Made by a program: the position numbers and the translations under genes. The notes beneath the pieces are model-generated. The model saw nothing but the letters and a program-made list of their open reading frames with translations. It was not told where the DNA came from and did no database searches. Shown here piece by piece: positions 51,935 to 60,295 of a stretch of DNA of 64,000 nt. Each line of letters starts with the position of its first letter. The first letter of the stretch is position 1. The stretch comes from Arcticibacterium sp047623945 (GTDB taxonomy: Bacteria > Bacteroidota > Bacteroidia > Cytophagales > Spirosomataceae), in NCBI GenBank assembly GCA_047623945.1, contig JBLHOT010000006.1:1-64000 (forward strand), given 5' to 3'.

Positions 51935-51945
51935 GAGACTTAGAT

Positions 51946-52650
51946 TTATATATCGCCCTCTAAGGGTCTAATGACAATATCCTCTACCACAGCCGAAGGA
52001 GAAAGGCTATATGCGGACCAAACAGTATCTGCAATATCCGTGGCTTTTATGAACCTAGATTCTGGCAAATCGGAACTTTCCCAACTGCTCGTATAGGTAG
52101 CACCCGGCATGATTGAGGTTACTTTTATCTTTTCAGGCAGCAATTCTGCTCTTAGCGACTTACTGAAACCAAGCATCGCAAATTTTGAAATGGTATAGGC
52201 TCCAGAATTAGGATAGGCTTGCAGGCTGGCAATAGAGCAAATGTTAAATATATGTCCATGCTTAGCGTTTTTAATCAGGCTTATTAAACCACGAGTGGTA
52301 TAGTATGCAGAATAAAGGTTAGTGTCTATTTGCGTCTCTAAAGCTCCATCTGGTTCGGTCATGAGGTTACCCTGAGCAAAAGTCCCCGCGTTATTTACCA
52401 AAATGTCTAAGTTTCTTTTTTGCTTTTTGACAAAATCGGTAAAAGCCAATACGTCCTCTTTTTTGCTTAAATCTGCGGCAAATGCGAGAACGGATATTTT
52501 GTATGAGGCTTCTAATTTACTTTTGAGTGTATCTAAATCTGACTGACCGCGTGAGGTAATGATGAGGTCTATACCCTGAGATGCGAGTTTTTCAGAAATT
52601 GCTTTTCCAATACCCTTTGAGGCTCCTGTAATTAAGGCCAGTTTATTCAT
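51946..52650 (-). CDS. Short-chain dehydrogenase/reductase
   Basis: SDR of about 234 residues. TGASKGIGKAI is the cofactor loop, NNAGTFAQG the stabilising Asn-Asn-Ala-Gly, and YTISKFAM the Tyr-x-x-x-Lys pair with Ser in CSIASL. I place the start at ATG 52650 (MNKLALITGASKGIG); a TTG 14 codons earlier would add an unnatural extension. The C-terminus (IADTVWSAYSLSPSAVVEDIVIRPLEGDI) is typical of the sepiapterin reductase-like and YdfG-like group. Divergent from the MlaE-type permease gene; the substrate is unknown. Confidence 0.88.
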   Translation of the reverse strand: MNKLALITGASKGIGKAISEKLASQGIDLIITSRGQSDLDTLKSKLEASYKISVLAFAADLSKKEDVLAFTDFVKKQKRNLDILVNNAGTFAQGNLMTEPDGALETQIDTNLYSAYYTTRGLISLIKNAKHGHIFNICSIASLQAYPNSGAYTISKFAMLGFSKSLRAELLPEKIKVTSIMPGATYTSSWESSDLPESRFIKATDIADTVWSAYSLSPSAVVEDIVIRPLEGDI

Positions 52651-52680
52651 GGTTCGTTTTTTGCACAAAGCTAATTCATA

Positions 52681-52709
52681 TTGGATACCCAATCAATTTA
52701 TTAACTTTG
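52681..52709 (+). promoter_or_regulatory. Promoter of the MlaE/MlaF-type operon
   Basis: TTG (52681-52683), 18 bases, then TAACTTTG, an exact TAnnTTTG box ending 23 bases before the permease start. Confidence 0.55.
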
Positions 52710-52732
52710 CGTAAGCTATAAATATTCACTAA

Positions 52733-53467
52733 ATGCTTTCAACCGCAGGGAAATTCTTCCTTTTTCTTGGTAGCCTTTTTATAAGAAGAGAAACTTTCAA
52801 AGTTTATTGGGAGAGGTTTATTGACGAATGTGTCAAAATTGGCACAAACTCCATTTTCATCGTTTCCATCGTGGCCTTTTTTATAGGTGCGGTAACTTGT
52901 GTCCAGATATACGCTAATTTGGTAAGTCCTTTTATCCCTAATTATATTGTGAGTAATGTAGTTAGAGATATGATGCTCCTGGAGCTATCTTCTACATTTA
53001 TGTGCGTTGTTTTGGCAGGAAAAGTGGGTTCTCATATCGCAGGAGAGTTGGGCACAATGCGTATTACAGAGCAAATAGATGCTCTGGAAGTAATGGGGAT
53101 AAATGCTTCTTCTTATTTAGTGCTTCCTAAAGTGCTTGCCGCGATGTTTACATTTCCGCTGTTAGCCATTTTATCCGACTTTCTTGGAATAGCGGGAGGA
53201 TATCTTGCAGGAACGATGACTGGGATACTTACACCAGAAGAATACATTTATGGAATACGATTTTCTTTTGTTCCCTATAACATCATTATAGCTATTGTTA
53301 AATCATTTGTTTTTGGCTTTTTAATAGCCACGATATCTGCTTATAAAGGGTTTTATACCAAAGGTGGGGCATTGGAGGTAGGTCAAGCTAGCACCACGGC
53401 TGTAACAAATAGCTGTATTGCCATTTTAATAGCAGATTACTTATTAGCACAACTATTGTCTGGATGA
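52733..53467 (+). CDS. MlaE-type ABC transporter permease
   Basis: Inner-membrane permease of a lipid-handling (MlaFEDB-like) ABC transporter, 244 residues with about five helices. The family blocks are IVSIVAFFIGAVTCVQIYANL, ELSSTFMCVVLAGKVGSHIAGELGTMRITEQIDALEVMGI (the conserved GxxxxE...E-Q-I-D-A-L region), and PKVLAAMFTFPLLAILSDFLGI. Such systems move phospholipids between membranes in the envelope. The ATPase gene follows, overlapping by four bases. The substrate-binding MlaD-like component is not adjacent. Confidence 0.9.
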   Translation: MLSTAGKFFLFLGSLFIRRETFKVYWERFIDECVKIGTNSIFIVSIVAFFIGAVTCVQIYANLVSPFIPNYIVSNVVRDMMLLELSSTFMCVVLAGKVGSHIAGELGTMRITEQIDALEVMGINASSYLVLPKVLAAMFTFPLLAILSDFLGIAGGYLAGTMTGILTPEEYIYGIRFSFVPYNIIIAIVKSFVFGFLIATISAYKGFYTKGGALEVGQASTTAVTNSCIAILIADYLLAQLLSG

Positions 53468-54210
53468 TAGAAATCAAGAACATATCGAAGTCGTTTGGCG
53501 ACAGACAAATTCTGTTTAATATAAGCGGGACCTTTGAAAAGGGGAAAACTAGCCTGGTTATAGGAGCTAGTGGTACTGGAAAAAGTGTCCTTCTAAAGTG
53601 TATGCTTGATTTAGTCAAACCAGAAGAAGGGCAAGTCTTATATGATGGCCGACGGTTTTTGCTCCAAGAAGAAGAAGATAAGAAGGAAGTTCGCAGAGAG
53701 ATGGGTGTTTTGTTTCAAGGAGGAGCTCTTTTTGATTCAAAAACAGTTTATCAAAATGTGGAATTCCCCTTGAAGATGCTGACAACGATGTCGGAATCTG
53801 AGAAAAGTGATAGGGTAGAGTTTTGTCTTCAGAGAGTGGGCCTAGAGGGAACAGGGGCTCTTATGCCTTCAGAGGTTTCTGGAGGTATGAAAAAACGTGT
53901 GGGAATTGCACGTGCGATTGTAATGAATCCCAAATACCTTTTTTGTGATGAGCCTAACTCAGGTTTAGATCCACTTACGGCTATTAAAATTGACGAATTA
54001 ATAAAGGAAATTACAGACGAATATAAAATCACAACTGTAGTTATCACACACGACATGAACTCGGTATTATCTATTGGAGAATACATCATGTTTTTACATA
54101 AAGGAAGAAAGCTATGGGAGGGAGATAGCAAATCTATCTTAAAAACCCATATTAAGGAGTTAGACGAGTTTGTCTTCTCTAATCATGCTTTGAGGCAGCT
54201 GAGGGGTTAA
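53464..54210 (+). CDS. MlaF-type ABC transporter ATP-binding protein
   Basis: A 248-residue ATPase driving the MlaE-type permease. Walker A is GASGTGKSVLLK, the Q-loop is VLFQGGALFDSKT, the signature is SEVSGGMKKRVGIARA (SGGM form typical of Mla/Mkl ATPases), Walker B is YLFCDEPNSGLDP, and the H-loop is VVITHDMNS. The start overlaps the permease stop by four bases, and the stop overlaps that of the convergent beta-CASP gene, so nothing follows in the operon. Confidence 0.93.
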   Translation: MIEIKNISKSFGDRQILFNISGTFEKGKTSLVIGASGTGKSVLLKCMLDLVKPEEGQVLYDGRRFLLQEEEDKKEVRREMGVLFQGGALFDSKTVYQNVEFPLKMLTTMSESEKSDRVEFCLQRVGLEGTGALMPSEVSGGMKKRVGIARAIVMNPKYLFCDEPNSGLDPLTAIKIDELIKEITDEYKITTVVITHDMNSVLSIGEYIMFLHKGRKLWEGDSKSILKTHIKELDEFVFSNHALRQLRG

Positions 54211-55601
54211 ATCTCGAACCCTTGTCCCAATTGTGGGATCTCCACATTTTTGAAACCTACCTTTTCTAAACGTCCCTTAAAGGCGGTTTGTTTTTCTATT
54301 TCTCCGTGTATCAAGAAGAGTTTTTTCACTTTAGAGGTGTCTTGACAAGTCAAATAACCTATCATTTCCTGATAATCTGCATGAGCAGAGAATGAGTCCA
54401 TCACTTCCACATTGGCGTTTAGTTTAAAGGTATCTCCGAAAATTCTAATTTCGGGAGACTTCATCTTTATTTTGTGACCCAACGAGCTCGGAGAGCAATA
54501 ACCCACGATCAAAATAGTGTTTTTAGAGTCCTCACAATTATTTTTGATGTGATGCTTTATTCTCCCAGCCTCTGCCATTCCCGAAGAGGAAATGATAATG
54601 CAAGGCTCTTTGGAAGAATTGATAGCTTTAGAGTCTTCTACTTTCGTGATGTAATGCAGGTTATCAAATCCAAAAGCATCACCGTCCCTTTTGATGTATT
54701 CTAGAATCGCGGGATTAAATTCTTCTTCATGCTTTCTCATCACTAATGTGGCCTTTACAGAAAGGGGGCTGTCAATATAAACGGGGATTCTTGGCAGTTT
54801 TCCTTCGTTTTCTAGGACGTCCAAGGCATAAATGAGCTCTTGTGTTCTATCTACAGAGAAAGCTGGAATAATGAGGCGGCCTTTGTTATCACAGCACGTC
54901 TCTTTTACTACTTTGAGCAGATGTGCTCGCATATCTGGCTCGGCCTCATGGAGTTTGTCACCATAAGTAGATTCAGAAATAATATAATCAGACTGAGGAA
55001 AGGCTTCTGGTTCGCGAAGTATTTTATCGTTAGGTCTTCCAATATCACCCGTGAAGAATATAGACTTGGTTTTACCCTTTTCGGTGTATTCTATATGAAC
55101 ACCTGCACTTCCTAAAATATGTCCAGTTTCATAAAAGCTGAAAGTAAGGCCGGGTTCTATCTCAAACTTGGTGTGATAGCCTTTAGTTTCCATCATATCA
55201 ATGGCTTTTTCGGCATCCTCCTCTTGATAAAGAGCTTCCAAAAGTTCATCGCCTCTTTTCCTTCTTCTTTTATTAATTCTTTTTACATCACTTTCTTGAA
55301 TTCGAGCAGAATCCATGAGCATGATACCGCATAAACTCTTTGTGGCATGAGTGCAGTACACTGTACCATTAAATCCTTGCTTTACAAGCCGAGGCAATAA
55401 ACCTGTATGATCTATGTGAGCGTGTGAAAGAATAACAAAATCAACTTCTTTAGGATTAAACCCGAATGAGGAATTTAATTCAGTGGTGCCAATACCCTGT
55501 GAAAGACCACAATCCAATAGAACTTTGGTGCCTTTTTCTGAGGTTAAAAGGTGTTTACTTCCTGTTACACGTCTGGCGGCTCCGTAGAATTGTACTTTCA
55601 T
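54207..55601 (-). CDS. Beta-CASP metallo-beta-lactamase-fold hydrolase (RNase-like)
   Basis: A 464-residue hydrolase with the metallo-beta-lactamase motif LSHAHIDHTGLLP (His60, His62, Asp64, His65), the downstream GHILGSAGVHIEY and FTGDIGRPNDKI zinc blocks, and the beta-CASP insert plus C-terminal SSSGMAEAGRIKHHIKNN and FSAHADYQEMI motifs. This is the layout of CPSF73/YSH1-like RNA nucleases in bacteria, so RNA processing or decay in the cytoplasm is likely; the substrate is unproven. Preceded by purH on the same strand, about 65 bases away. Confidence 0.9.
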   Translation of the reverse strand: MKVQFYGAARRVTGSKHLLTSEKGTKVLLDCGLSQGIGTTELNSSFGFNPKEVDFVILSHAHIDHTGLLPRLVKQGFNGTVYCTHATKSLCGIMLMDSARIQESDVKRINKRRRKRGDELLEALYQEEDAEKAIDMMETKGYHTKFEIEPGLTFSFYETGHILGSAGVHIEYTEKGKTKSIFFTGDIGRPNDKILREPEAFPQSDYIISESTYGDKLHEAEPDMRAHLLKVVKETCCDNKGRLIIPAFSVDRTQELIYALDVLENEGKLPRIPVYIDSPLSVKATLVMRKHEEEFNPAILEYIKRDGDAFGFDNLHYITKVEDSKAINSSKEPCIIISSSGMAEAGRIKHHIKNNCEDSKNTILIVGYCSPSSLGHKIKMKSPEIRIFGDTFKLNANVEVMDSFSAHADYQEMIGYLTCQDTSKVKKLFLIHGEIEKQTAFKGRLEKVGFKNVEIPQLGQGFEI

Positions 55602-55666
55602 TTTGAAGGGGTTGTTTCTGTATAATAGTTAGTTGAGCATGAGTTATTCTATCTCTAAATCATTTA

Positions 55667-57181
55667 TCAATGCAAAAAGTGTCTAACACCTGTCATCACC
55701 ATGGCCACGCCGTTTTCATTGCAATAATCTATGGAGAGTTGGTCTTTAATAGAACCTCCGGGCTGAACTACGGCTTTTATGCCTGCCTTATGACCTATTT
55801 CTACACAGTCGGGGAATGGGAAAAAGGCCTCGGAAGCCATTACCGCTCCGTCCAAGTCAAATCCAAACTGCTTGGCCTTGTCAATTGCTTGATTTAAGGC
55901 ATCTACACGAGAGGTTTGACCCACACCACATGATAATAGTTGACCTTCTTTGGCTAACACCACGTTGTTAGACTTCAAATGCTTACAAATCTTTAAAGCA
56001 AACTCCAGAGCTTTCACCTCGGAGCTAGTTGGTATTGTCTTCGTAACAGCATTAAAGTCTTTTCCTGACTCAATACTTAAATCTTTGTCCTGCTCTAATA
56101 TACCGTTAAGCAAAGTTCTGTGCTGCTTAGAGGTTAATTTAACTTCTTTTCTTATTAATAATCTTCTATTCTTCTTCTTCATCAGAATATCTAAAGCGTC
56201 CTCATCGAAAGAAGGGGCTACTAAAATTTCAAAGAATAAAGGATGCATGGCTTCTGCCGTAGCTTTATCTACGTTAGTGTTGGTGATTAACACACCACCA
56301 AAAGCAGATACAGGGTCACAAGAAAGAGCATTGTTATAAGCCTCAACAGCTGTAGGGGCTGATGCCACACCGCAAGCATTGTTGTGTTTCATAATAACGA
56401 ATGTCAGGTCTTCAAACTCATCAATTAACCTTACTGCCGCATCAGTGTCTACTAAATTGTTATAAGATAGTTCCTTGCCATGAATTTGATCAAACATTCC
56501 GTCTAAGTCACCATAAAAAGTGGCAGACTGATGAGGGTTCTCTCCGTATCTAAGGGTTTTGGCGGTGCCTGCCCTAAAGTTTCCGGCAGCCTCTGCACCC
56601 GAAAAATAGCCATGAATAGCCGTGTCGTAGTGTGAACTCACACCAAAAGCTTTCATTGCAAATGCTTTTCTGTCTGATAATTCTGTGCCACAGCCTTTTT
56701 CAGAGAGGAGGTCATAAACGTCGTCGTATTGATTTCTGGAAGAAACTATCAAGACGTCTTGGTAATTCTTGGCTGCTCCGCGGATAAGAGCGATACCACC
56801 AATGTCTATCTTTTCAATAATATCATCATCAGGAGCTCCCGAAGCTACCGTTTCTTCAAAAGGGTAAAGGTCTACAATGACAAGGTCTATGGCTGGAATC
56901 TCCATTTCTACTGCTGTCTTTACATCTTCAGCATTTCCTCTTCGATGAAGTATACCTCCAAAGACTTTAGGATGAAGTGTTTTTACTCTTCCGCCAAAAA
57001 TGGAAGGGTAAGAAGTTAAATCTTCCACCGCAATGACCGGAATACCTAAATCCTCAATAAATTTTTGTGTCCCTCCTGTAGAGTATATTTTGACATTATT
57101 TTTGTGCAACAGCTTTGCAATTTTGTCTAAACCGTCTTTGTAAAAAACAGAGATTAATGCAGATTGGATTTTCTTTGTCAT
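55667..57181 (-). CDS. purH: Bifunctional AICAR transformylase/IMP cyclohydrolase
   Basis: Last two steps of purine synthesis. The 504-residue protein has an N-terminal IMP cyclohydrolase domain (KIQSALISVFYKDGLDKIAKLL, STGGTQKFIEDLGIPVIAVEDLT, GGRVKTLHPKVFGGIL) and a C-terminal AICAR formyltransferase domain with LRYGENPHQSATFYG, MKHNNACGVASA, and the final FPFPDCVEIG / VVQPGGSIKD block. The length is normal. No other pur gene is adjacent. Monocistronic, with a -7 box about 41 bases upstream of the start. Confidence 0.97.
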   Translation of the reverse strand: MTKKIQSALISVFYKDGLDKIAKLLHKNNVKIYSTGGTQKFIEDLGIPVIAVEDLTSYPSIFGGRVKTLHPKVFGGILHRRGNAEDVKTAVEMEIPAIDLVIVDLYPFEETVASGAPDDDIIEKIDIGGIALIRGAAKNYQDVLIVSSRNQYDDVYDLLSEKGCGTELSDRKAFAMKAFGVSSHYDTAIHGYFSGAEAAGNFRAGTAKTLRYGENPHQSATFYGDLDGMFDQIHGKELSYNNLVDTDAAVRLIDEFEDLTFVIMKHNNACGVASAPTAVEAYNNALSCDPVSAFGGVLITNTNVDKATAEAMHPLFFEILVAPSFDEDALDILMKKKNRRLLIRKEVKLTSKQHRTLLNGILEQDKDLSIESGKDFNAVTKTIPTSSEVKALEFALKICKHLKSNNVVLAKEGQLLSCGVGQTSRVDALNQAIDKAKQFGFDLDGAVMASEAFFPFPDCVEIGHKAGIKAVVQPGGSIKDQLSIDYCNENGVAMVMTGVRHFLH

Positions 57182-57221
57182 GTCCTTTCTTAAGTGGTAA
57201 ATTCTATGGGAAATTGAAGTA

Positions 57222-57229
57222 CAAAAGTA
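57222..57229 (-). promoter_or_regulatory. -7 box of purH
   Basis: TACTTTTG on the minus strand is an exact TAnnTTTG box and lies within the short inverted repeat GTAC-TTTT-GTAC. The leader would be about 34 bases. The -33 half is not clear. Confidence 0.45.
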
Positions 57230-57338
57230 CGGGAAAAAGATAGATGAACCCGTGGTAATTTGGCTTTAAGCATAAACTCGGGCTTGGGATTTCCCAGAAG
57301 GATTTTTTATAAGTACTTTCAGGAAATTTAATGCCAAA

Positions 57339-58313
57339 ATGAAAAGAAGAAATTTTATACATGTAGGGGCCTTAGGTCTTACTGCTGGAGTGGCTCTAGC
57401 CTGTGAAAACGAGAAAAAACCAGTTCAAAACAAACACTCGAAAGAGGGCTTACCAATAGCCATTGCTACTTGGGGGCCAAATGTGACAGCCGTGGAGGCT
57501 GCGATGCAAATTCTCAAAAACGGTGGGAAAGCTCTGGATGCTGTAGAAAAGGGTGGGAATGTTCCAGAGGGAAATCCTGAAGATATGAGTGTAGGTTACG
57601 GTGGGAGACCAGACAGAGATGGGAAAGTAACTTTAGACGCTTGTATCATGGATTTTGAAATGAATGCGGGCTCTGTTTCTTTCTTGCAAGGCATCAAACA
57701 TCCGCTTTCTGTCGCTAGAAGAGTGATGGAGAAAACACCTCATGTAATGTTGGTAGGGGAGGGAGCTTTAAAGTTTGCCAAAGAAGAAGGCTTTGAGGAA
57801 GAAAATATTTTAACGGAAGAGGCTAAAAGGCAGTATGAAGATTGGCTAGAGACGGCAGACTATAAGCCCGTGGCTAATGTTGAAAGGCATGATACCATAG
57901 GTGTTTTATCGGTAGATAAATCAAATAAAATAGCTGGAGCTTGTACGACAAGTGGAATGGCCTATAAAATGCATGGCAGGGTAGGAGACTCACCGGTTAT
58001 TGGAGCGGGAATGTATGTAGATGACGAAGTGGGAGGAGCTGTAGCTACAGGAGTTGGCGAATTAGTTTTGAAAACCTGTGGTTCCTTTTTAATTGTAGAA
58101 TTAATGCGTCAGGGAAGAAGCCCACAAGAGGCCTGCGAAGAAGGTGTAAAGAGAATAGCGAGTAAACTAAAAGACTTTGAACAATATCAAGTCGGGTTTT
58201 TGGCAATTGATAAAAAAGGGAATCATGGTGCATATGCCATTCAAAAGGGTTTTAACTATGCCATAAATCAAGGAACAGAAACACTCGTTTTTGAGAGTGA
58301 TTATTTAGTCTAA
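57339..58313 (+). CDS. N4-(beta-N-acetylglucosaminyl)-L-asparaginase-like Ntn hydrolase
   Basis: Exported glycosylasparaginase of 324 residues. The N-terminus has a Tat-like KRRNF followed by a hydrophobic stretch ending in LACE (Cys22 lipobox-like), so it may be a lipoprotein. The precursor is expected to self-cleave at Thr186 in ERHDTIGVLS, making that Thr the nucleophile; GGAVATGVGE and TTSGMAYKMHGRVGDSP are substrate-site blocks. It cleaves the GlcNAc-Asn link of glycopeptides outside the cytoplasm. The SASA esterase five bases downstream suggests joint action on glycan debris. Confidence 0.9.
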   Translation: MKRRNFIHVGALGLTAGVALACENEKKPVQNKHSKEGLPIAIATWGPNVTAVEAAMQILKNGGKALDAVEKGGNVPEGNPEDMSVGYGGRPDRDGKVTLDACIMDFEMNAGSVSFLQGIKHPLSVARRVMEKTPHVMLVGEGALKFAKEEGFEEENILTEEAKRQYEDWLETADYKPVANVERHDTIGVLSVDKSNKIAGACTTSGMAYKMHGRVGDSPVIGAGMYVDDEVGGAVATGVGELVLKTCGSFLIVELMRQGRSPQEACEEGVKRIASKLKDFEQYQVGFLAIDKKGNHGAYAIQKGFNYAINQGTETLVFESDYLV

Positions 58314-58318
58314 GTCTA

Positions 58319-60178
58319 TTGAAAAATAAAATCCGTATTTGTTCAACTTGCTTTAGAACACTTTTTCTTTCAAATAGGTACTACATCGTATTCTTGATAC
58401 TATTGAGTTTTTCTAGTAAGGGTCAAGACTTTATTGCTTCTCCCAAAAATTTAGGAATATACCAAAGAACAAACAATAACTTGGGCATTATCCCTATACA
58501 ATTAGGTGGTCTGTTAGATGTTAAAACATTAAAGATTTCACTGTCTCAAGTTTCAAACCCTGATATTGTAGTTAATGGTTTTGTAAAGGGATTCAATAAA
58601 CCAAGAGGCTCTTTTGACACCACAATAGTGCTTGAAGGAGGTTGGTATTTGTTACGAGCCGAGATTACAAAGACTGACGGTAGTGTTCTTTTCGAAGAAA
58701 TAAAAACGGGAATAGGAGAAGTGTTTTTGGTAGCTGGCCAGTCAAATGCTGAATTTGAAGGCCCTGTGGCTAAAGACGAACGCGTGGTGGGTGCTTACTA
58801 TTCTCAAAACCCTACTTTTTTCTCGATTATAGAGAGCGACGATCCCCGATGGTTGTACCCAAGTGCCCCGGGCACCTCTTTTTTAGGCGTCTTGGGAGAC
58901 TCTTTAGTTAAAAAGTTAGGCGTGCCAGTCCTTTTCTTTAATGCCGCCTCGGGCGGAAGCTCCTCGCATGATTGGTGGCGTTCTTCTATTCAAGGAGATC
59001 TTCCTTTTTCTAAAGTAAATCAGGTAATATACGAGTTTTTGCGTTTTCATGGAGCAAGAGGAGTACTTTGGCATCAAGGAGAAGCCAATTCGGTAGCATC
59101 TGATTTCCCTTTTTCCGCAAATGATTATACCACACACATCTCTCAGGTAATAAAGGCGAGCAGAGAAAACCTAGGTTTTGATAGACTAAGTTGGATGGTG
59201 GCTCAAGTGTCTTGGGCAAAATCTGGAATCACGGGACCAGGCGACCCAAATGATCCAAACAGAATAGATTTGAGAAATGAAACCAGAGCGGGTCAATTAA
59301 AACTTAGTGAAATTGACCGAGATACTTTTTTAGGGCCTGATTCTGACTTGATAGAGGGTTATAATGGCTCAGATTTAAGAGATGATGGTGTACACTTTAG
59401 TTTTCTGGGTCAAACACAACTTGCTGCCCTTTGGAATGAGAAAATGGACCAAAGGTATTTTAATCAGTCTATGCCGTTTATCGCCGGTAAGTCTCAGCAA
59501 TCCATTCAAGATTTGGGTATTATTCGCCAAAACTGTCTTTGGCAGAAAGTCAATATCGTCTTGAACTCTGGACTTAAACCAAGATTTAAATTGGTTTCTG
59601 GACCGGCAGAGGTTTTTGGAGACTCTATAAGGTTTAAGAGAGATGGGATTGTGAGGATAAAAGTCCTGGCAACCGGTGATGAATTTTATGCTGACTTTGA
59701 ATCTGAAGAAATTGTTTTGAACGCTAATGTGGGTTTTACCAAACCTATCTTGTCTGATAGTTGTCAATTTTTTAGAGCTAATGAATCTGTGATTTTAAGG
59801 GCTTCTTGTGTTTCTGGTTTGCCTTATTGGTACGGAGACAGTCGTTTAAATGAGTTTTTGGGGTCTAAAAGTGAATTAAGTGTATCTCCAAAAAAGGATA
59901 AGATCTTTTATCTTTCTTGTTCGGCTGGGTGTGATGATGGACTTTCGTCCAAATATGAATTGATAAAGATTAATGACTTATCAACTCCTAGAACATTCAA
60001 TTTCAAAGGACGACAAAAACTTAGGTTAGCTTCCAGAGAGGCTTTGGAATATAACAGAACTGTCAGCGACAAATCTGTCAGATTAACTTCCAATAAATCA
60101 ATTTTGTTAAACCCCGGAACACAGATTAAAGTTGGAGCCGTCTTTGAAGCACAAATCAAAGGCTGTAAGAACCCTTAG
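58319..60178 (+). CDS. Secreted SASA/SGNH-type esterase, second paralogue
   Basis: A 619-residue exported protein, paralogue of the gene at 27906. It has a signal segment (YYIVFLILLSFSSKGQ), an N-terminal beta region, then the esterase domain with nucleophile Ser in FLVAGQSNAEFEG, NAASGGSSSHDWW, LWHQGEANSV, and DDGVHFSFLGQTQL for the Asp/His pair. The rest is beta-rich and ends in a repeat-like block, VRLTSNKSILLNPGTQIKVGA then FEAQIKGC, of a kind seen at the C-termini of many secreted Bacteroidota proteins. The start is TTG 58319, five bases after the glycosylasparaginase; no ATG precedes the signal. It probably deacylates glycans. Confidence 0.77.
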   Translation: MKNKIRICSTCFRTLFLSNRYYIVFLILLSFSSKGQDFIASPKNLGIYQRTNNNLGIIPIQLGGLLDVKTLKISLSQVSNPDIVVNGFVKGFNKPRGSFDTTIVLEGGWYLLRAEITKTDGSVLFEEIKTGIGEVFLVAGQSNAEFEGPVAKDERVVGAYYSQNPTFFSIIESDDPRWLYPSAPGTSFLGVLGDSLVKKLGVPVLFFNAASGGSSSHDWWRSSIQGDLPFSKVNQVIYEFLRFHGARGVLWHQGEANSVASDFPFSANDYTTHISQVIKASRENLGFDRLSWMVAQVSWAKSGITGPGDPNDPNRIDLRNETRAGQLKLSEIDRDTFLGPDSDLIEGYNGSDLRDDGVHFSFLGQTQLAALWNEKMDQRYFNQSMPFIAGKSQQSIQDLGIIRQNCLWQKVNIVLNSGLKPRFKLVSGPAEVFGDSIRFKRDGIVRIKVLATGDEFYADFESEEIVLNANVGFTKPILSDSCQFFRANESVILRASCVSGLPYWYGDSRLNEFLGSKSELSVSPKKDKIFYLSCSAGCDDGLSSKYELIKINDLSTPRTFNFKGRQKLRLASREALEYNRTVSDKSVRLTSNKSILLNPGTQIKVGAVFEAQIKGCKNP

Positions 60179-60256
60179 GAAGGATTCTTTATTTGTGCTG
60201 CATTCTAAACTTTTTTGCCAAAAAGCTTAGAAATGTTAAGTGGCTTAATTTTTGAT

Positions 60257-60264
60257 TAACTTTG
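60257..60264 (+). promoter_or_regulatory. -7 box of the DEAD-box helicase gene
   Basis: TAACTTTG is an exact TAnnTTTG box, 31 bases before the TTG start. A convincing TTG -33 box at 19-21 bases is not seen. Confidence 0.45.
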
Positions 60265-60295
60265 TTAAAAACGTGCATTAAAAAACACTACACAT

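Noticed and set aside
55950..56339. 129-codon frame antisense to purH
   Set aside because: A shadow of a highly conserved coding gene; no start context or family.
59375..59767. 130-codon frame antisense to the second SASA esterase
   Set aside because: A shadow frame; the sense strand has a complete family protein.
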